From assembly GCA_029260345.1 (NCBI GenBank), contig JAJDDK010000002.1, positions 1 to 64,000 on the forward strand: DNA of 64,000 nt, read 5' to 3'. Shown here piece after piece: positions 16,873 through 24,539 of the stretch. The DNA is from Phycisphaerales bacterium. Lineage in GTDB: Bacteria; Planctomycetota; Phycisphaerae; Phycisphaerales; UBA1924. The position numbers were made by a program, and so were the translations under genes. The notes beneath the pieces are model-generated. The model saw only the letters and a list, made by a program, of their open reading frames with translations, had not been told where the DNA came from and did no database searches. Numbering within the stretch: position 1 is the stretch's first letter; each line of letters opens with the position of its first letter.

Positions 16873-18395
16873 ACGCGGAGAAGCAATCGTGGCCGCGATC
16901 GGCTGGAGTTTTGCTGCATCCGACATCGCTGCCGGGCCCGGCAGGGTGCGGCGGGCTCGGTCCTGAAGCGCACGAACTTGTTCAGTTTCTGAGTGGCGCC
17001 GGTCAGACGTGGTGGCAGACGCTTCCGATCGGCCCGGCGGGCAAAGGGTTCTCGCCGTATTCGTCTCGGTCAAGCTTTGCGGGCGGCACGCATCTCATTT
17101 CAGTCGAAACACTCATGCGCGAAGGTCTGTGTGACAAAGAACTGGTTCGCACGACGGGCAGCAGCGTGTTTGATCTCGCGGCGATCAGGCTGAAGCAGAA
17201 GCAGGTGCGTGCCGCGGCAAAGCGGTTGTCGTCGGAAGAGTCCATGTCAGCGCACGAGGAGCTTCAGGCATTCATCCAATCGTCACTGTCATGGCTTGAC
17301 GATTGGGCCATGTTCGAAGCGCTTGCGGCAAAGCAAAGCTCATACAACTGGACCTCCTGGCCAGTTGAAATTCGACTCCGGCGCCCGGACGCGATGCAGG
17401 AAGCGAAGCAATCGCTTCGGGATGAACTGACTGTTATTTTTGCGGAGCAATTCTTATTTCAAAAGCAATGGGCCCAGCTGCGCGCGGCGTGCGAACGCGC
17501 CGGTGTACGGCTCATGGGTGATGTGCCGTTTTACCCGTCACTGGAGAGTGCAGACGTCTGGGCGAACCAGCATCTGTTCGACCTGGATGAGAACGGACAG
17601 CCAAACGCTGTGGCCGGTGTCCCGCCGGATTACTTCAGCGCCACCGGTCAGATCTGGGAATCCCCGATGTATCGATGGGACGCGCACGCCGCGGATGGGT
17701 TCCAGTGGTGGACGTCACGGATGTCTCGCGCGGCGGAGTTGTTCGACGCCGTCCGCATCGACCATTTTCTTGGGATGCATCGATGCTGGCGTGTGCCGCA
17801 CGGAGCGGCGACGGCAGAGGGCGGAGCGTGGACGCTATCGCCGGGACGGGAGCTGTTGCAGGCGATCACGTCGCACGCGCCAGAGTTGAACATTGTGGCG
17901 GAGGATCTTGGGCTCATTACGCCGGAAGCCACGGCGTTACGCGATGAATTCGGATTCCCCGGGATGCGTGTGCTGCAATTCGCGTTTGATTCGGACAGCG
18001 GGGGGCTGCACCGACCGGATCATCATTTGAAAAACAGCGTGGTCTACACCGGCACGCACGACAACAACACGACGCTTGGGTGGATTGAATCTCTGGAGTC
18101 GACCGAAGCAGGCCGGCAGGAGCGCGATCGTGCGTGCGAATGGTTCGGTGTATCGCCTGCGGGCTTGCTCGACGCCATGGTGAACGCGGCGTACGCCTCG
18201 CCATCACACACGGCGATCCTGCCTATGCAGGACGTGCTCGGACTGAACGCCAAAGCACGCATGAACACGCCGGGCGTGGCTGATGGGAATTGGCGTTGGC
18301 GATTGGATGCGCTCGCAGGGATGGATCAGGTTCGGGGCGTGCTCGCCGGCCGCGCGGTAACGCATCATCGATCGTCTGCCGCCGAATCCCAGTAA
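16869..18395 (+). CDS. malQ: 4-alpha-glucanotransferase (amylomaltase)
   Basis: The 508-residue GH77 enzyme moves alpha-1,4-glucan chains between maltodextrins and releases glucose. It begins with the typical GVLLHPTSLPG and WWQTLPIGP segments. The catalytic residues are the Asp of VRIDHFLGM, the Glu of IVAEDLG, and the Asp of YTGTHDNNTT. It starts with GTG at 16869 overlapping the glgX stop, a sign of translational coupling. The last 31 bases overlap the convergent sodium symporter gene on the other strand. There is no sign of truncation. Confidence 0.95.
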   Translation: MNAEKQSWPRSAGVLLHPTSLPGPAGCGGLGPEAHELVQFLSGAGQTWWQTLPIGPAGKGFSPYSSRSSFAGGTHLISVETLMREGLCDKELVRTTGSSVFDLAAIRLKQKQVRAAAKRLSSEESMSAHEELQAFIQSSLSWLDDWAMFEALAAKQSSYNWTSWPVEIRLRRPDAMQEAKQSLRDELTVIFAEQFLFQKQWAQLRAACERAGVRLMGDVPFYPSLESADVWANQHLFDLDENGQPNAVAGVPPDYFSATGQIWESPMYRWDAHAADGFQWWTSRMSRAAELFDAVRIDHFLGMHRCWRVPHGAATAEGGAWTLSPGRELLQAITSHAPELNIVAEDLGLITPEATALRDEFGFPGMRVLQFAFDSDSGGLHRPDHHLKNSVVYTGTHDNNTTLGWIESLESTEAGRQERDRACEWFGVSPAGLLDAMVNAAYASPSHTAILPMQDVLGLNAKARMNTPGVADGNWRWRLDALAGMDQVRGVLAGRAVTHHRSSAAESQ

Positions 18396-19930
18396 ACCGC
18401 CCTTTGCGTTGTGCAGAGGCTCACAATGATGTTGGTCACTCCGGCGGCGACGAACGCGACCGTCAGGTTGTAGATCTCAACGCCGCCGAAGTCTTCGGGG
18501 TGGTAGATGTGCTTCCAAGAAATCGCGAGCGTGAACCCGACAACCATTCCGGCAAGGCATCCGGCGTACGTCGCGCGCTTCCAGAGGAGCAGCAACAGCA
18601 TTTGCGGCCCAAAGGCGCCGCCGAGCATGGCCCAGCCGTATTCGAGAACGAACGAGTAGATCTCACGTTCGCGATCCATCACCGCAATCACGGCGCCGAT
18701 GCCCAGTCCGAGGACGACAATTCGATTCACGACACCGTGGCTGATTTTTCCTTTTCGGTCGATAAGCCGCGCGTAGAGGTCGTTCGCAGCAGCGCTGGCG
18801 GCGACAATGAGCTGACTATCTGCGGTGGACGCCATTGCACTGAGAACCGCGGCGAGCATGAGCCCGGAAACAAACCCGGGCAGCATGTTGGTTGCGGCGA
18901 TCATCAGCGATTTCTCGCCTTCGCTTTGCAGCGCGGCCGCGCCGAGCATCGGCTCCGCCCAATCCGTCCCGCCTTCGGCCATTGCTCGAACAGCGACGCC
19001 GATGGTGACTGCGCCGAGGAAAATGAGCGTGGACCAGATCACGCAGATCGTTCCGCCCATGATGTACTCGCGTCGATCGCGGAGCGCCATGAATCGCACA
19101 TGCGCATGCGGGATACCGACAAAGCCGAAATTGATTCCGAGAGCGCCCGACCCCAAAAGAAAACCGATCAGCGCCAGGCCGGACTTTTCTGGATTCATCG
19201 AAAGGAGGGCGCCGCCGCCGGCATTGTTCACGGAAGCGAGATTCTCAGTGATAAACCCGATGCCGCCATGATGCGCAATGAGAAAGATCGGGAAAATGGC
19301 AAGGGCGCCCACCATCACCAGCGCCTGGACGAAGTCCGTCCAGCACGCGGCGCGAAAGCCGCCGACCACGGTGTACGCCAAAACGATTCCGGCGCCGAGC
19401 AGGACGCCCCCGAAATAGTTCAACCCGGAAAAGCTCGAAGAAAACGCTTCGCCAGCCGCAGCGATCTGGGCGGCGACATAGAGAAACATCGACGACAAGA
19501 TCACGATCACCGTCAGAATTCGAAGGAGCGGAATACGCTCGCGAAAACTAAATGAGAAGAAATCAGGAATGGTGACCGCGCCCACTTCGGCAGCGCGATC
19601 GCGCAAGCGCGGAGCAATGATGAACCAGTTCACCGCAATGCCGATGAGTGTGCCGGGCAGGATCCAGTACGCCTGCACGCCATTGGCGAAGGCAAGTCCG
19701 ACCAGGCCGAGCGTTACCCAGCCAGATTCAGACGAGGCGCCGGCCGAAAGAGCTGCGACCCATGGCCCGAGCGAGCGGCCCGCAAGGAAATAGTCCTCGT
19801 CCGTCTTGCGAGCGAATCGCGCGGAGTACAACCCCACGGCGATGATGCCAAGGGTGTACAGCGCAAATGAGATCGGGAAGACCAATCCTTGCGGCGCGAC
19901 GACTTCGGTGGCAAGCGTCAGTGCGTCCAT
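18365..19930 (-). CDS. Sodium:solute symporter (SSS/PutP family)
   Basis: The 521-residue membrane protein has about 13 hydrophobic segments and begins with the family's N-terminal pattern: DEDYFLAGRSLGPWVAALSAGASSESGW and ANGVQAYWILPG. ALSAGASSESGW corresponds to the sodium-site segment ALSAxASDMSGW of PutP, so proline or a similar amino acid or organic acid is a likely substrate. The segment STADSQLIVAASAAANDLY is another family mark. The start at 19930 overlaps the GNAT stop by 13 bases, so the two are co-transcribed. The 3' end overlaps malQ on the other strand. The substrate cannot be fixed from sequence. Confidence 0.9.
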   Translation of the reverse strand: MDALTLATEVVAPQGLVFPISFALYTLGIIAVGLYSARFARKTDEDYFLAGRSLGPWVAALSAGASSESGWVTLGLVGLAFANGVQAYWILPGTLIGIAVNWFIIAPRLRDRAAEVGAVTIPDFFSFSFRERIPLLRILTVIVILSSMFLYVAAQIAAAGEAFSSSFSGLNYFGGVLLGAGIVLAYTVVGGFRAACWTDFVQALVMVGALAIFPIFLIAHHGGIGFITENLASVNNAGGGALLSMNPEKSGLALIGFLLGSGALGINFGFVGIPHAHVRFMALRDRREYIMGGTICVIWSTLIFLGAVTIGVAVRAMAEGGTDWAEPMLGAAALQSEGEKSLMIAATNMLPGFVSGLMLAAVLSAMASTADSQLIVAASAAANDLYARLIDRKGKISHGVVNRIVVLGLGIGAVIAVMDREREIYSFVLEYGWAMLGGAFGPQMLLLLLWKRATYAGCLAGMVVGFTLAISWKHIYHPEDFGGVEIYNLTVAFVAAGVTNIIVSLCTTQRAVYWDSAADDR

Positions 19931-20385
19931 GTGTATTCCAGAATCTCCTTGCGCGTCATGCCGACGCCTTCGTAGAGGCGCTGCGCCGTCGCGTTGGTCA
20001 GATCAGTTTGCAGCCAGAGCTGTTTCGCGCCGGTGTCGAGGCAATGTTGTTTGGCGCGGTCCATCAGGGCGCGTCCGGCGCCGCGGGCGCGGAAATCGGG
20101 ATGCACGAAGAGGTCATTGAGAATCCACGCGCGGCACATCGAAATCGACGAGAACGATGGAAAAAGGTGGATGAAGCCTGCTGGCGCGCTTTCGCCATCA
20201 CGATCGGCAAGGGCGAAATAGAGAACAGTCTCGTCAGCCTGAAGGCGCTCCACAAGAAACGCCGTCGCCTTGTTGAGCTCCGGCGCTTTTCCATAGAACT
20301 GGCGGTATTGATCAAAGAGCGGCGCGATGCGAGGCACATCGTCCACGCGAGCCTGCTTGATCGAAATGACTCCAGCATCCGCCAT
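19918..20385 (-). CDS. GNAT-family N-acetyltransferase
   Basis: The 155-residue protein is a single acetyltransferase domain. The acetyl-CoA-binding motif A is seen in LNDLFVHPDFRARGAGRALMDRAKQHC, with the RxxGxG/A pattern, and motif B in LWLQTDLTNATAQRLYEGVGM. The target amine is unknown. Its last 13 bases overlap the symporter gene, and the aminotransferase gene lies 26 bases upstream. The group could process one substrate, but that is only suggested by position. Confidence 0.88.
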   Translation of the reverse strand: MADAGVISIKQARVDDVPRIAPLFDQYRQFYGKAPELNKATAFLVERLQADETVLYFALADRDGESAPAGFIHLFPSFSSISMCRAWILNDLFVHPDFRARGAGRALMDRAKQHCLDTGAKQLWLQTDLTNATAQRLYEGVGMTRKEILEYTWTH

Positions 20386-20411
20386 ATTGGGTGAAGCCTA
20401 CCGGACGGCGC

Positions 20412-21722
20412 TCAGCTTGACACACCATTGCGAATGATGTTCTCCATCGCATCGCAATAGCGGTCCAATTCGGGCAGTGTGGTGTAGACGCTGGGCGAGA
20501 CGCGCATGCCCTGGAATTCGTCATTGACAAACGCCGTGGCAATGATGCGATGCTCGCGCCACAGGTGATTGACGACGTCGGTCGGTTCTATGCCGATGAT
20601 TTCGATGTTGCCGAGACCCGTCGCGCAGCCCGGCTTGAGGCTGGTGTGCAAACGCACGCGATCCGATTCGAGCAGACGGTTGGCCCAATAGTTGCGCAGA
20701 TAGATGAGCCGCGCTTCCTTGCGGGCGGCGCCGAGGCCTTGATGAAACGTCAGCGCTTCGCCGATGGCGATGTAGTTGGCCGCGGGGTGCGTGCCGATCT
20801 CTTCAAACTTGCGGATGTCGCCGTCGAGAGACTCATCCGCGGCCATGAGCGGCCAGGTGTCTTCAATGCGGTCACGCCGCACGTAGAGCAGGCCGGTGCC
20901 GTGTGGCGCGAAGAGCCATTTGTGAAGGCTGGTCGCGTAGTAGTCGCAATCAAGGTCGGAGAGCTTGAAATCTAGATTCGCGAATGCGTGTGCGCCGTCA
21001 ATGATGACCGGGATGCCGCGCCGGCGGCCGAGCGCGGTGATCTCTTTGACCGGAAGAATCTGTCCGGTGATGTTGATGACGTGGCTGGCGAGAATGACGC
21101 GCGTGCGCGGCGTGATCGCTTCCTCAAACCGGCGCACGATCTCATGGGGATCTTCCGCCGGCGTCGGGATCTGAATCATCGTCAGCTTCACGCCTTCCCG
21201 GCGCTCGCGCTGCCGAAACGTGGTGAGCATGCGCGGATAGTCCTGCGTGGTCGTCAGAATCTCATCGCCGGGTTGAAGGTCGATGCCTAACTGGCAGATT
21301 TGGAGGCCTTCGGACGCGTTGCGCGTCAGCGCGATTTCTTCAGGATCAATGCTCCACGCAAGGCCAAGGCGCTGGCGCACCGCTTCGCGTTGCGGCTCCA
21401 GAATGCGCCACATCGCGTACGTCGGCGCCGTATTGGAAAAATCCAGATAGCGCTTCATTGCCTCCTGCACGACAGCGGGCGATGGTGAAACGCCGCCGTT
21501 GTTCAGGTTGATGAGCGAGCGATCAACGGTGAAGGCCTGCTGGGCTCGATTCCAGAAATCCTCATCGCGAGCGATGTCCTCGGCGCTGCCGGGCTGCTGC
21601 GCCAGTTCATCCGCGATCATGTGCGCCCGGGCGGAGCGCAGCGCGGGCAAGGCGACACCCGCGAGCACTGCGGCGGTCGGAAGTCCGAGTTCACCAAGAA
21701 AGGCTCGTCGCGTCGTCGTCAT
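20412..21722 (-). CDS. Secreted class V aminotransferase (isopenicillin-N epimerase-like)
   Basis: The 436-residue PLP enzyme belongs to the aminotransferase class V/cysteine desulfurase fold. The N-terminus has a twin-arginine type signal (TTTRRAFLGELG, then a hydrophobic stretch and AHA-like cut region), so the folded enzyme is probably exported. The PLP lysine is in TSLHKWLFAPHGTG. Further family segments are NNGGVSPSP and LTRNASEGLQ near the N-terminus, and DGAHAFANLDF with the PLP-contacting Asp. Such proteins are named isopenicillin-N epimerase-like, but no cephalosporin genes are here. The true reaction is unknown. Confidence 0.85.
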   Translation of the reverse strand: MTTTRRAFLGELGLPTAAVLAGVALPALRSARAHMIADELAQQPGSAEDIARDEDFWNRAQQAFTVDRSLINLNNGGVSPSPAVVQEAMKRYLDFSNTAPTYAMWRILEPQREAVRQRLGLAWSIDPEEIALTRNASEGLQICQLGIDLQPGDEILTTTQDYPRMLTTFRQRERREGVKLTMIQIPTPAEDPHEIVRRFEEAITPRTRVILASHVINITGQILPVKEITALGRRRGIPVIIDGAHAFANLDFKLSDLDCDYYATSLHKWLFAPHGTGLLYVRRDRIEDTWPLMAADESLDGDIRKFEEIGTHPAANYIAIGEALTFHQGLGAARKEARLIYLRNYWANRLLESDRVRLHTSLKPGCATGLGNIEIIGIEPTDVVNHLWREHRIIATAFVNDEFQGMRVSPSVYTTLPELDRYCDAMENIIRNGVSS

Positions 21723-21755
21723 GGTTTCGCTCCTGTCGCTGCGAGCCTGGATCGT

Positions 21756-23159
21756 TCAACCGATTCGTTCGAGACCGTTCATGTGCGGTCGCAGGGCCTC
21801 GGGCACAGTGATTGAACCGTCTTCATTCTGATTCATCTCGATGATCGGGATGAGAATGCGCGGGCTTGCGGCGACGGTGTTGTTCAGCGAATGGCAGAAC
21901 ACGGTCTTGCCGCCTGTGGACTCGCCCTTGTAGCGCATGTTGAGCCTGCGGCACTGGAAGTCGTACAGCCGCGATGCGGAATGCGTTTCGGAATACGCGC
22001 CGCTGGGAACGCCGCTTGCGTCGACGTCGCCGCGGCTCGGCATCCAGCATTCGATGTCGATCATGTCGGCGTTCTTCGGGCCGAGGTCGCCGGTGCAGCA
22101 TTGCAGCAGTCGATACGGAAGTTCAAGCGACTGAAGCAACTCTTCGACGATGCCGATCATCGTCTGATGCCAGCGCCGGCTTTCGTGCTCATCCGCCTTG
22201 CAGATGATGACCTGCTCGACCTTGTCGAACTGGTGAATACGAAAGAGACCGGCGGTGTCTTTGCCGGCGGCGCCCGCTTCACGCCGGAAGCACGTGGAGA
22301 CCGTTGCATACTTCAACGGAAGCGCGGCTTCATCGAGAATTTCATCCTGATGCAGTCCCATCAGGCCAACTTCGCCTGTTCCGGTGAGGTAGTAGTCATG
22401 AGTCCCGCCGCGCTCGGTTTCGGAGACGCGATACGCCTGATCGTGCCCGGCGGGGAAGAAGCCGGTGCCGATCATGCACTCTTCACGGACGATGACGGGC
22501 ACGCTCGTGGCGCGAAATTCGTGCCGATTCGTAATGAAGTCGAAGGCGTATCGAAGAATGGCGTTGTGCAGGCGCATGCCGTCGCCGGTGAGGACGTAGC
22601 TGCGCGATCCGGCGAGTTTCACGGCGCGCTCAAAGTCCACCATGCCGTGCATGTGCATGAGATCGATGTGTGACTTTGGCGCGAAGCCGCGATTGTCGGC
22701 GAATGATTTGGCTGGATCGAATGAGTCCGGATTCCAGGTTCGAAGCTGGACGTTCTCGTCCGCGGATGCGCCAACAGGGACGTCCTCGTCCGGAGGAAGC
22801 GGCACTTGCAAGAGAAGCTCGTTCAGTTCCGGATCAAGCGCAGTGATCTTCGAATCGAGTTCGTGGATTTGTTCTTTGAGTCTGGTCGGCGCGGCGCGAA
22901 ATTGTTCCGCCTCGGCTTCGAGCGCGGCTTTTTCCTCACCCGACGCCTTCTTGATGCGCCCCATGAGTTGGCCGAGCTTGGGCCCGATCTCTTTCTCGAT
23001 GCGCTTCTGTTCGGCGCGGAGCGATTCCTGCTCGGTCATGACGGCTCGACGATCGGCGTCGAGTTCAAGAAGGCGGTCGATGTCGACGGCGATGCGCTTG
23101 CGGCGCGCGCCTTCTTTGTAGAGGTCCGGGTTCTCACGCAACGCCTTGAGGTCGATCAT
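21756..23159 (-). CDS. serS: Seryl-tRNA synthetase
   Basis: The 467-residue class II synthetase charges tRNA-Ser. The N-terminal long coiled-coil arm (about 30-110, e.g. RAEQKRIEKEIGPKLGQLMG) that grips the tRNA is present. Motif 2 is STCFRREAGAAGKDTAGLFR, and motif 3 is in the C-terminal NNTVAASPRILIPIIE segment; the TGTGEV loop is also there. A short insertion near HDYYLTGTGE and one near RGDVDASGVPSG make it slightly longer than the usual 420-430. It begins at ATG 23159. Upstream lies an intrinsic terminator and a structured RNA on the same strand, so either serS has its own promoter in the 50-base gap or it depends on read-through. Confidence 0.96.
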   Translation of the reverse strand: MIDLKALRENPDLYKEGARRKRIAVDIDRLLELDADRRAVMTEQESLRAEQKRIEKEIGPKLGQLMGRIKKASGEEKAALEAEAEQFRAAPTRLKEQIHELDSKITALDPELNELLLQVPLPPDEDVPVGASADENVQLRTWNPDSFDPAKSFADNRGFAPKSHIDLMHMHGMVDFERAVKLAGSRSYVLTGDGMRLHNAILRYAFDFITNRHEFRATSVPVIVREECMIGTGFFPAGHDQAYRVSETERGGTHDYYLTGTGEVGLMGLHQDEILDEAALPLKYATVSTCFRREAGAAGKDTAGLFRIHQFDKVEQVIICKADEHESRRWHQTMIGIVEELLQSLELPYRLLQCCTGDLGPKNADMIDIECWMPSRGDVDASGVPSGAYSETHSASRLYDFQCRRLNMRYKGESTGGKTVFCHSLNNTVAASPRILIPIIEMNQNEDGSITVPEALRPHMNGLERIG

Positions 23160-23211
23160 GGCGGCGATGGTATCGACCGGCGCACGCCGCGCAATTCAAT
23201 GAGGCGCGGCC

Positions 23212-23500
23212 CAAAAAAAGCCCAAGCCAACCATGAAGGTTGGCCTGGGCTTCTGCCACACTCGGCTTGAGGGCCGAATGCGTTGTTCGGTGGTCGGGCA
23301 ATCCACCGGTCCCCCGAGTGACGTGTTCCGTCGCTCGTACCCGTTGAGCGACGTTTTCCCCGCTCCTGTCAACCAGGAGCTTGACGTGTAACCCGAAATT
23401 TCCGGGCTTCCCTCCGCGCCCGGCCCTTCAGCCGAGCGCTTCCACTCCTACCAACGCTCTTAGCCTACCCGAATGGGCTGGGATTCACCAGAGATTCGAC
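23212..23500 (-). ncRNA. Candidate structured RNA between nadK and serS
   Basis: A 445-base stretch without a convincing gene lies between the nadK terminator and a second strong terminator. On the minus strand it folds into several hairpins. The first (23434-23459) is GAGCG-TT/AA-G-CGCTC with loop GGTAGGAGTGG. The second (23402-23423) is CCGGGC/GCCCGG with loop GCGGAGGGAA. The third (23329-23336 with 23346-23353) has an 8-bp perfect stem. Two more lie near the 3' end. I count ten GGA triplets in about 210 bases against roughly four expected, several in loops, as in RNAs that bind CsrA. It lacks the marks of RNase P RNA, SRP RNA, tmRNA and T-box leaders. The 5' end is uncertain because I see no clear promoter. 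A leader that controls serS is the main alternative. Confidence 0.55.
23213..23252 (-). terminator. Intrinsic terminator of the RNA upstream of serS
   Basis: A 15-bp stem with one mismatch (23218-23232 with 23238-23252) is followed on the minus strand by seven T. It ends about 53 bases before the serS start codon. Confidence 0.88.
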
Positions 23501-23582
23501 CTGCTGACCACGAAGAAAGCAAGAATCCTGCAATGCCGCAAGTTTGGTGATATTCACAAGTTGAGCCTTCTTTGACGAGGGC

Positions 23583-23603
23583 AAAAAGGCGGTTTTTGCG
23601 CCT
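23583..23603 (-). terminator. Terminator of nadK
   Basis: On the minus strand AGGCG-CAAAAAC-CGCCT is followed directly by TTTTT, two bases after the nadK stop codon. It separates nadK from the structured RNA and makes the RNA an independent unit. Confidence 0.75.
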
Positions 23604-23604
23604 C

Positions 23605-24474
23605 TCAGGGGCTGTTCCGCCCCGGCGCCGCGGCCCAGTGCAGCTTGCGAATCAGGGTCGCCCAGTAGGAGCTGTCCGGATTCCGGACGAGCTTCACCGT
23701 GTGCGGCGACCGCTGGAGCCGCACCCGCCAGCCCGCGTGGACGCGAGCATTGACCTGCCCATCGAGCACCAGTGTGGTTCCGCCGCCGTCTTCATCGTTG
23801 TCTCGCTGCAGGTGAAGCTCGATCACGCTGGAGCTTGGCAAGACGATGGGTCGGAACGCAAGCGAATGCGCTGCGATTGGCGTGATCGTGAACGAATCGA
23901 GGTCCGGCGAAACGATCGGCCCGCCGGCAGAGACGTTGTAGGCAGTGGAGCCGATGGGTGTGGAGACGATGACGCCGTCGCCGCGAAGAGTGGGGCCCGG
24001 TTCGCCGTCGATGTGAACATCAAGCTCGATCATGCGGAATGGCGGGCCGGCGGTCAGCACGCAATCGTTCAACGCTTCGTCTTTGAAAACCGGATCTTTT
24101 CCTTTGCCGTCGAACACTTCGGCGCTGAGCATCATGCGATCAGCGATGTGCAGCGGCGCCCGGTCGAACAATTGCGGCGCGTGCTTCTCAAATGTTTTCA
24201 CGTCGAATTCAGCGAGAAATCCGAGATTGCCAACGTTGACACCGAGGATCGGGAGGTTCAGATCGGCGCACCGGCGCGATTGCGCCAGGATCGTGCCGTC
24301 GCCGCCGAGCACGACGATGACGTCGGCGCCGTGCGCATTGCACACATCAGCGCCGTCTGCATCGATGGTCGCGGCGACTTTGCCGGTCTTCTCAATCGCG
24401 CGCGTGACATGCGTCAGCGCATCGGCGGCGCCTTCTTTATCGCGGTTGATGAGGATGAGCGCCGAGCGAGCCAT
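23605..24474 (-). CDS. nadK: NAD kinase
   Basis: The 289-residue enzyme phosphorylates NAD to NADP. The signature GGDGTILAQ lies in a strand after VIVVL, and NVGNLGFLAEF and the second signature GSTAYNVSAGGPIVSPDL are present. Further family segments are FKDEALNDCVL, corresponding to the NE motif with a Glu-Ala variation, and LDGQVNARV near the C-terminus. I start at ATG 24474; a TTG at 24480 also opens the frame. The gene ends at a short terminator. It stands on the same strand as dxs and ispA, with 65 bases to dxs. Confidence 0.95.
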   Translation of the reverse strand: MARSALILINRDKEGAADALTHVTRAIEKTGKVAATIDADGADVCNAHGADVIVVLGGDGTILAQSRRCADLNLPILGVNVGNLGFLAEFDVKTFEKHAPQLFDRAPLHIADRMMLSAEVFDGKGKDPVFKDEALNDCVLTAGPPFRMIELDVHIDGEPGPTLRGDGVIVSTPIGSTAYNVSAGGPIVSPDLDSFTITPIAAHSLAFRPIVLPSSSVIELHLQRDNDEDGGGTTLVLDGQVNARVHAGWRVRLQRSPHTVKLVRNPDSSYWATLIRKLHWAAAPGRNSP

Positions 24475-24539
24475 GGCCAAAGAGTAGCGGAGGGGATCAG
24501 CGAGACGTCAGCGAAGGCATGACGGCTTGCATGACAGAA

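Noticed and set aside
18290-19555. 421-codon open frame opposite the sodium symporter
   Set aside because: The minus-strand product has all membrane segments of the SSS family; the plus-strand translation is charged and featureless.
23402-23423. GGAGGGAAGCCCGG, similar to the P4 core of RNase P RNA (GAGGAAAGUCCGG)
   Set aside because: The universal U is changed, and the matching 3' motif ACAGAA and the other conserved regions are absent.
23160-23500. T-box leader of serS
   Set aside because: No AGGGTGGNACCGCG-type sequence and no specifier loop could be placed.
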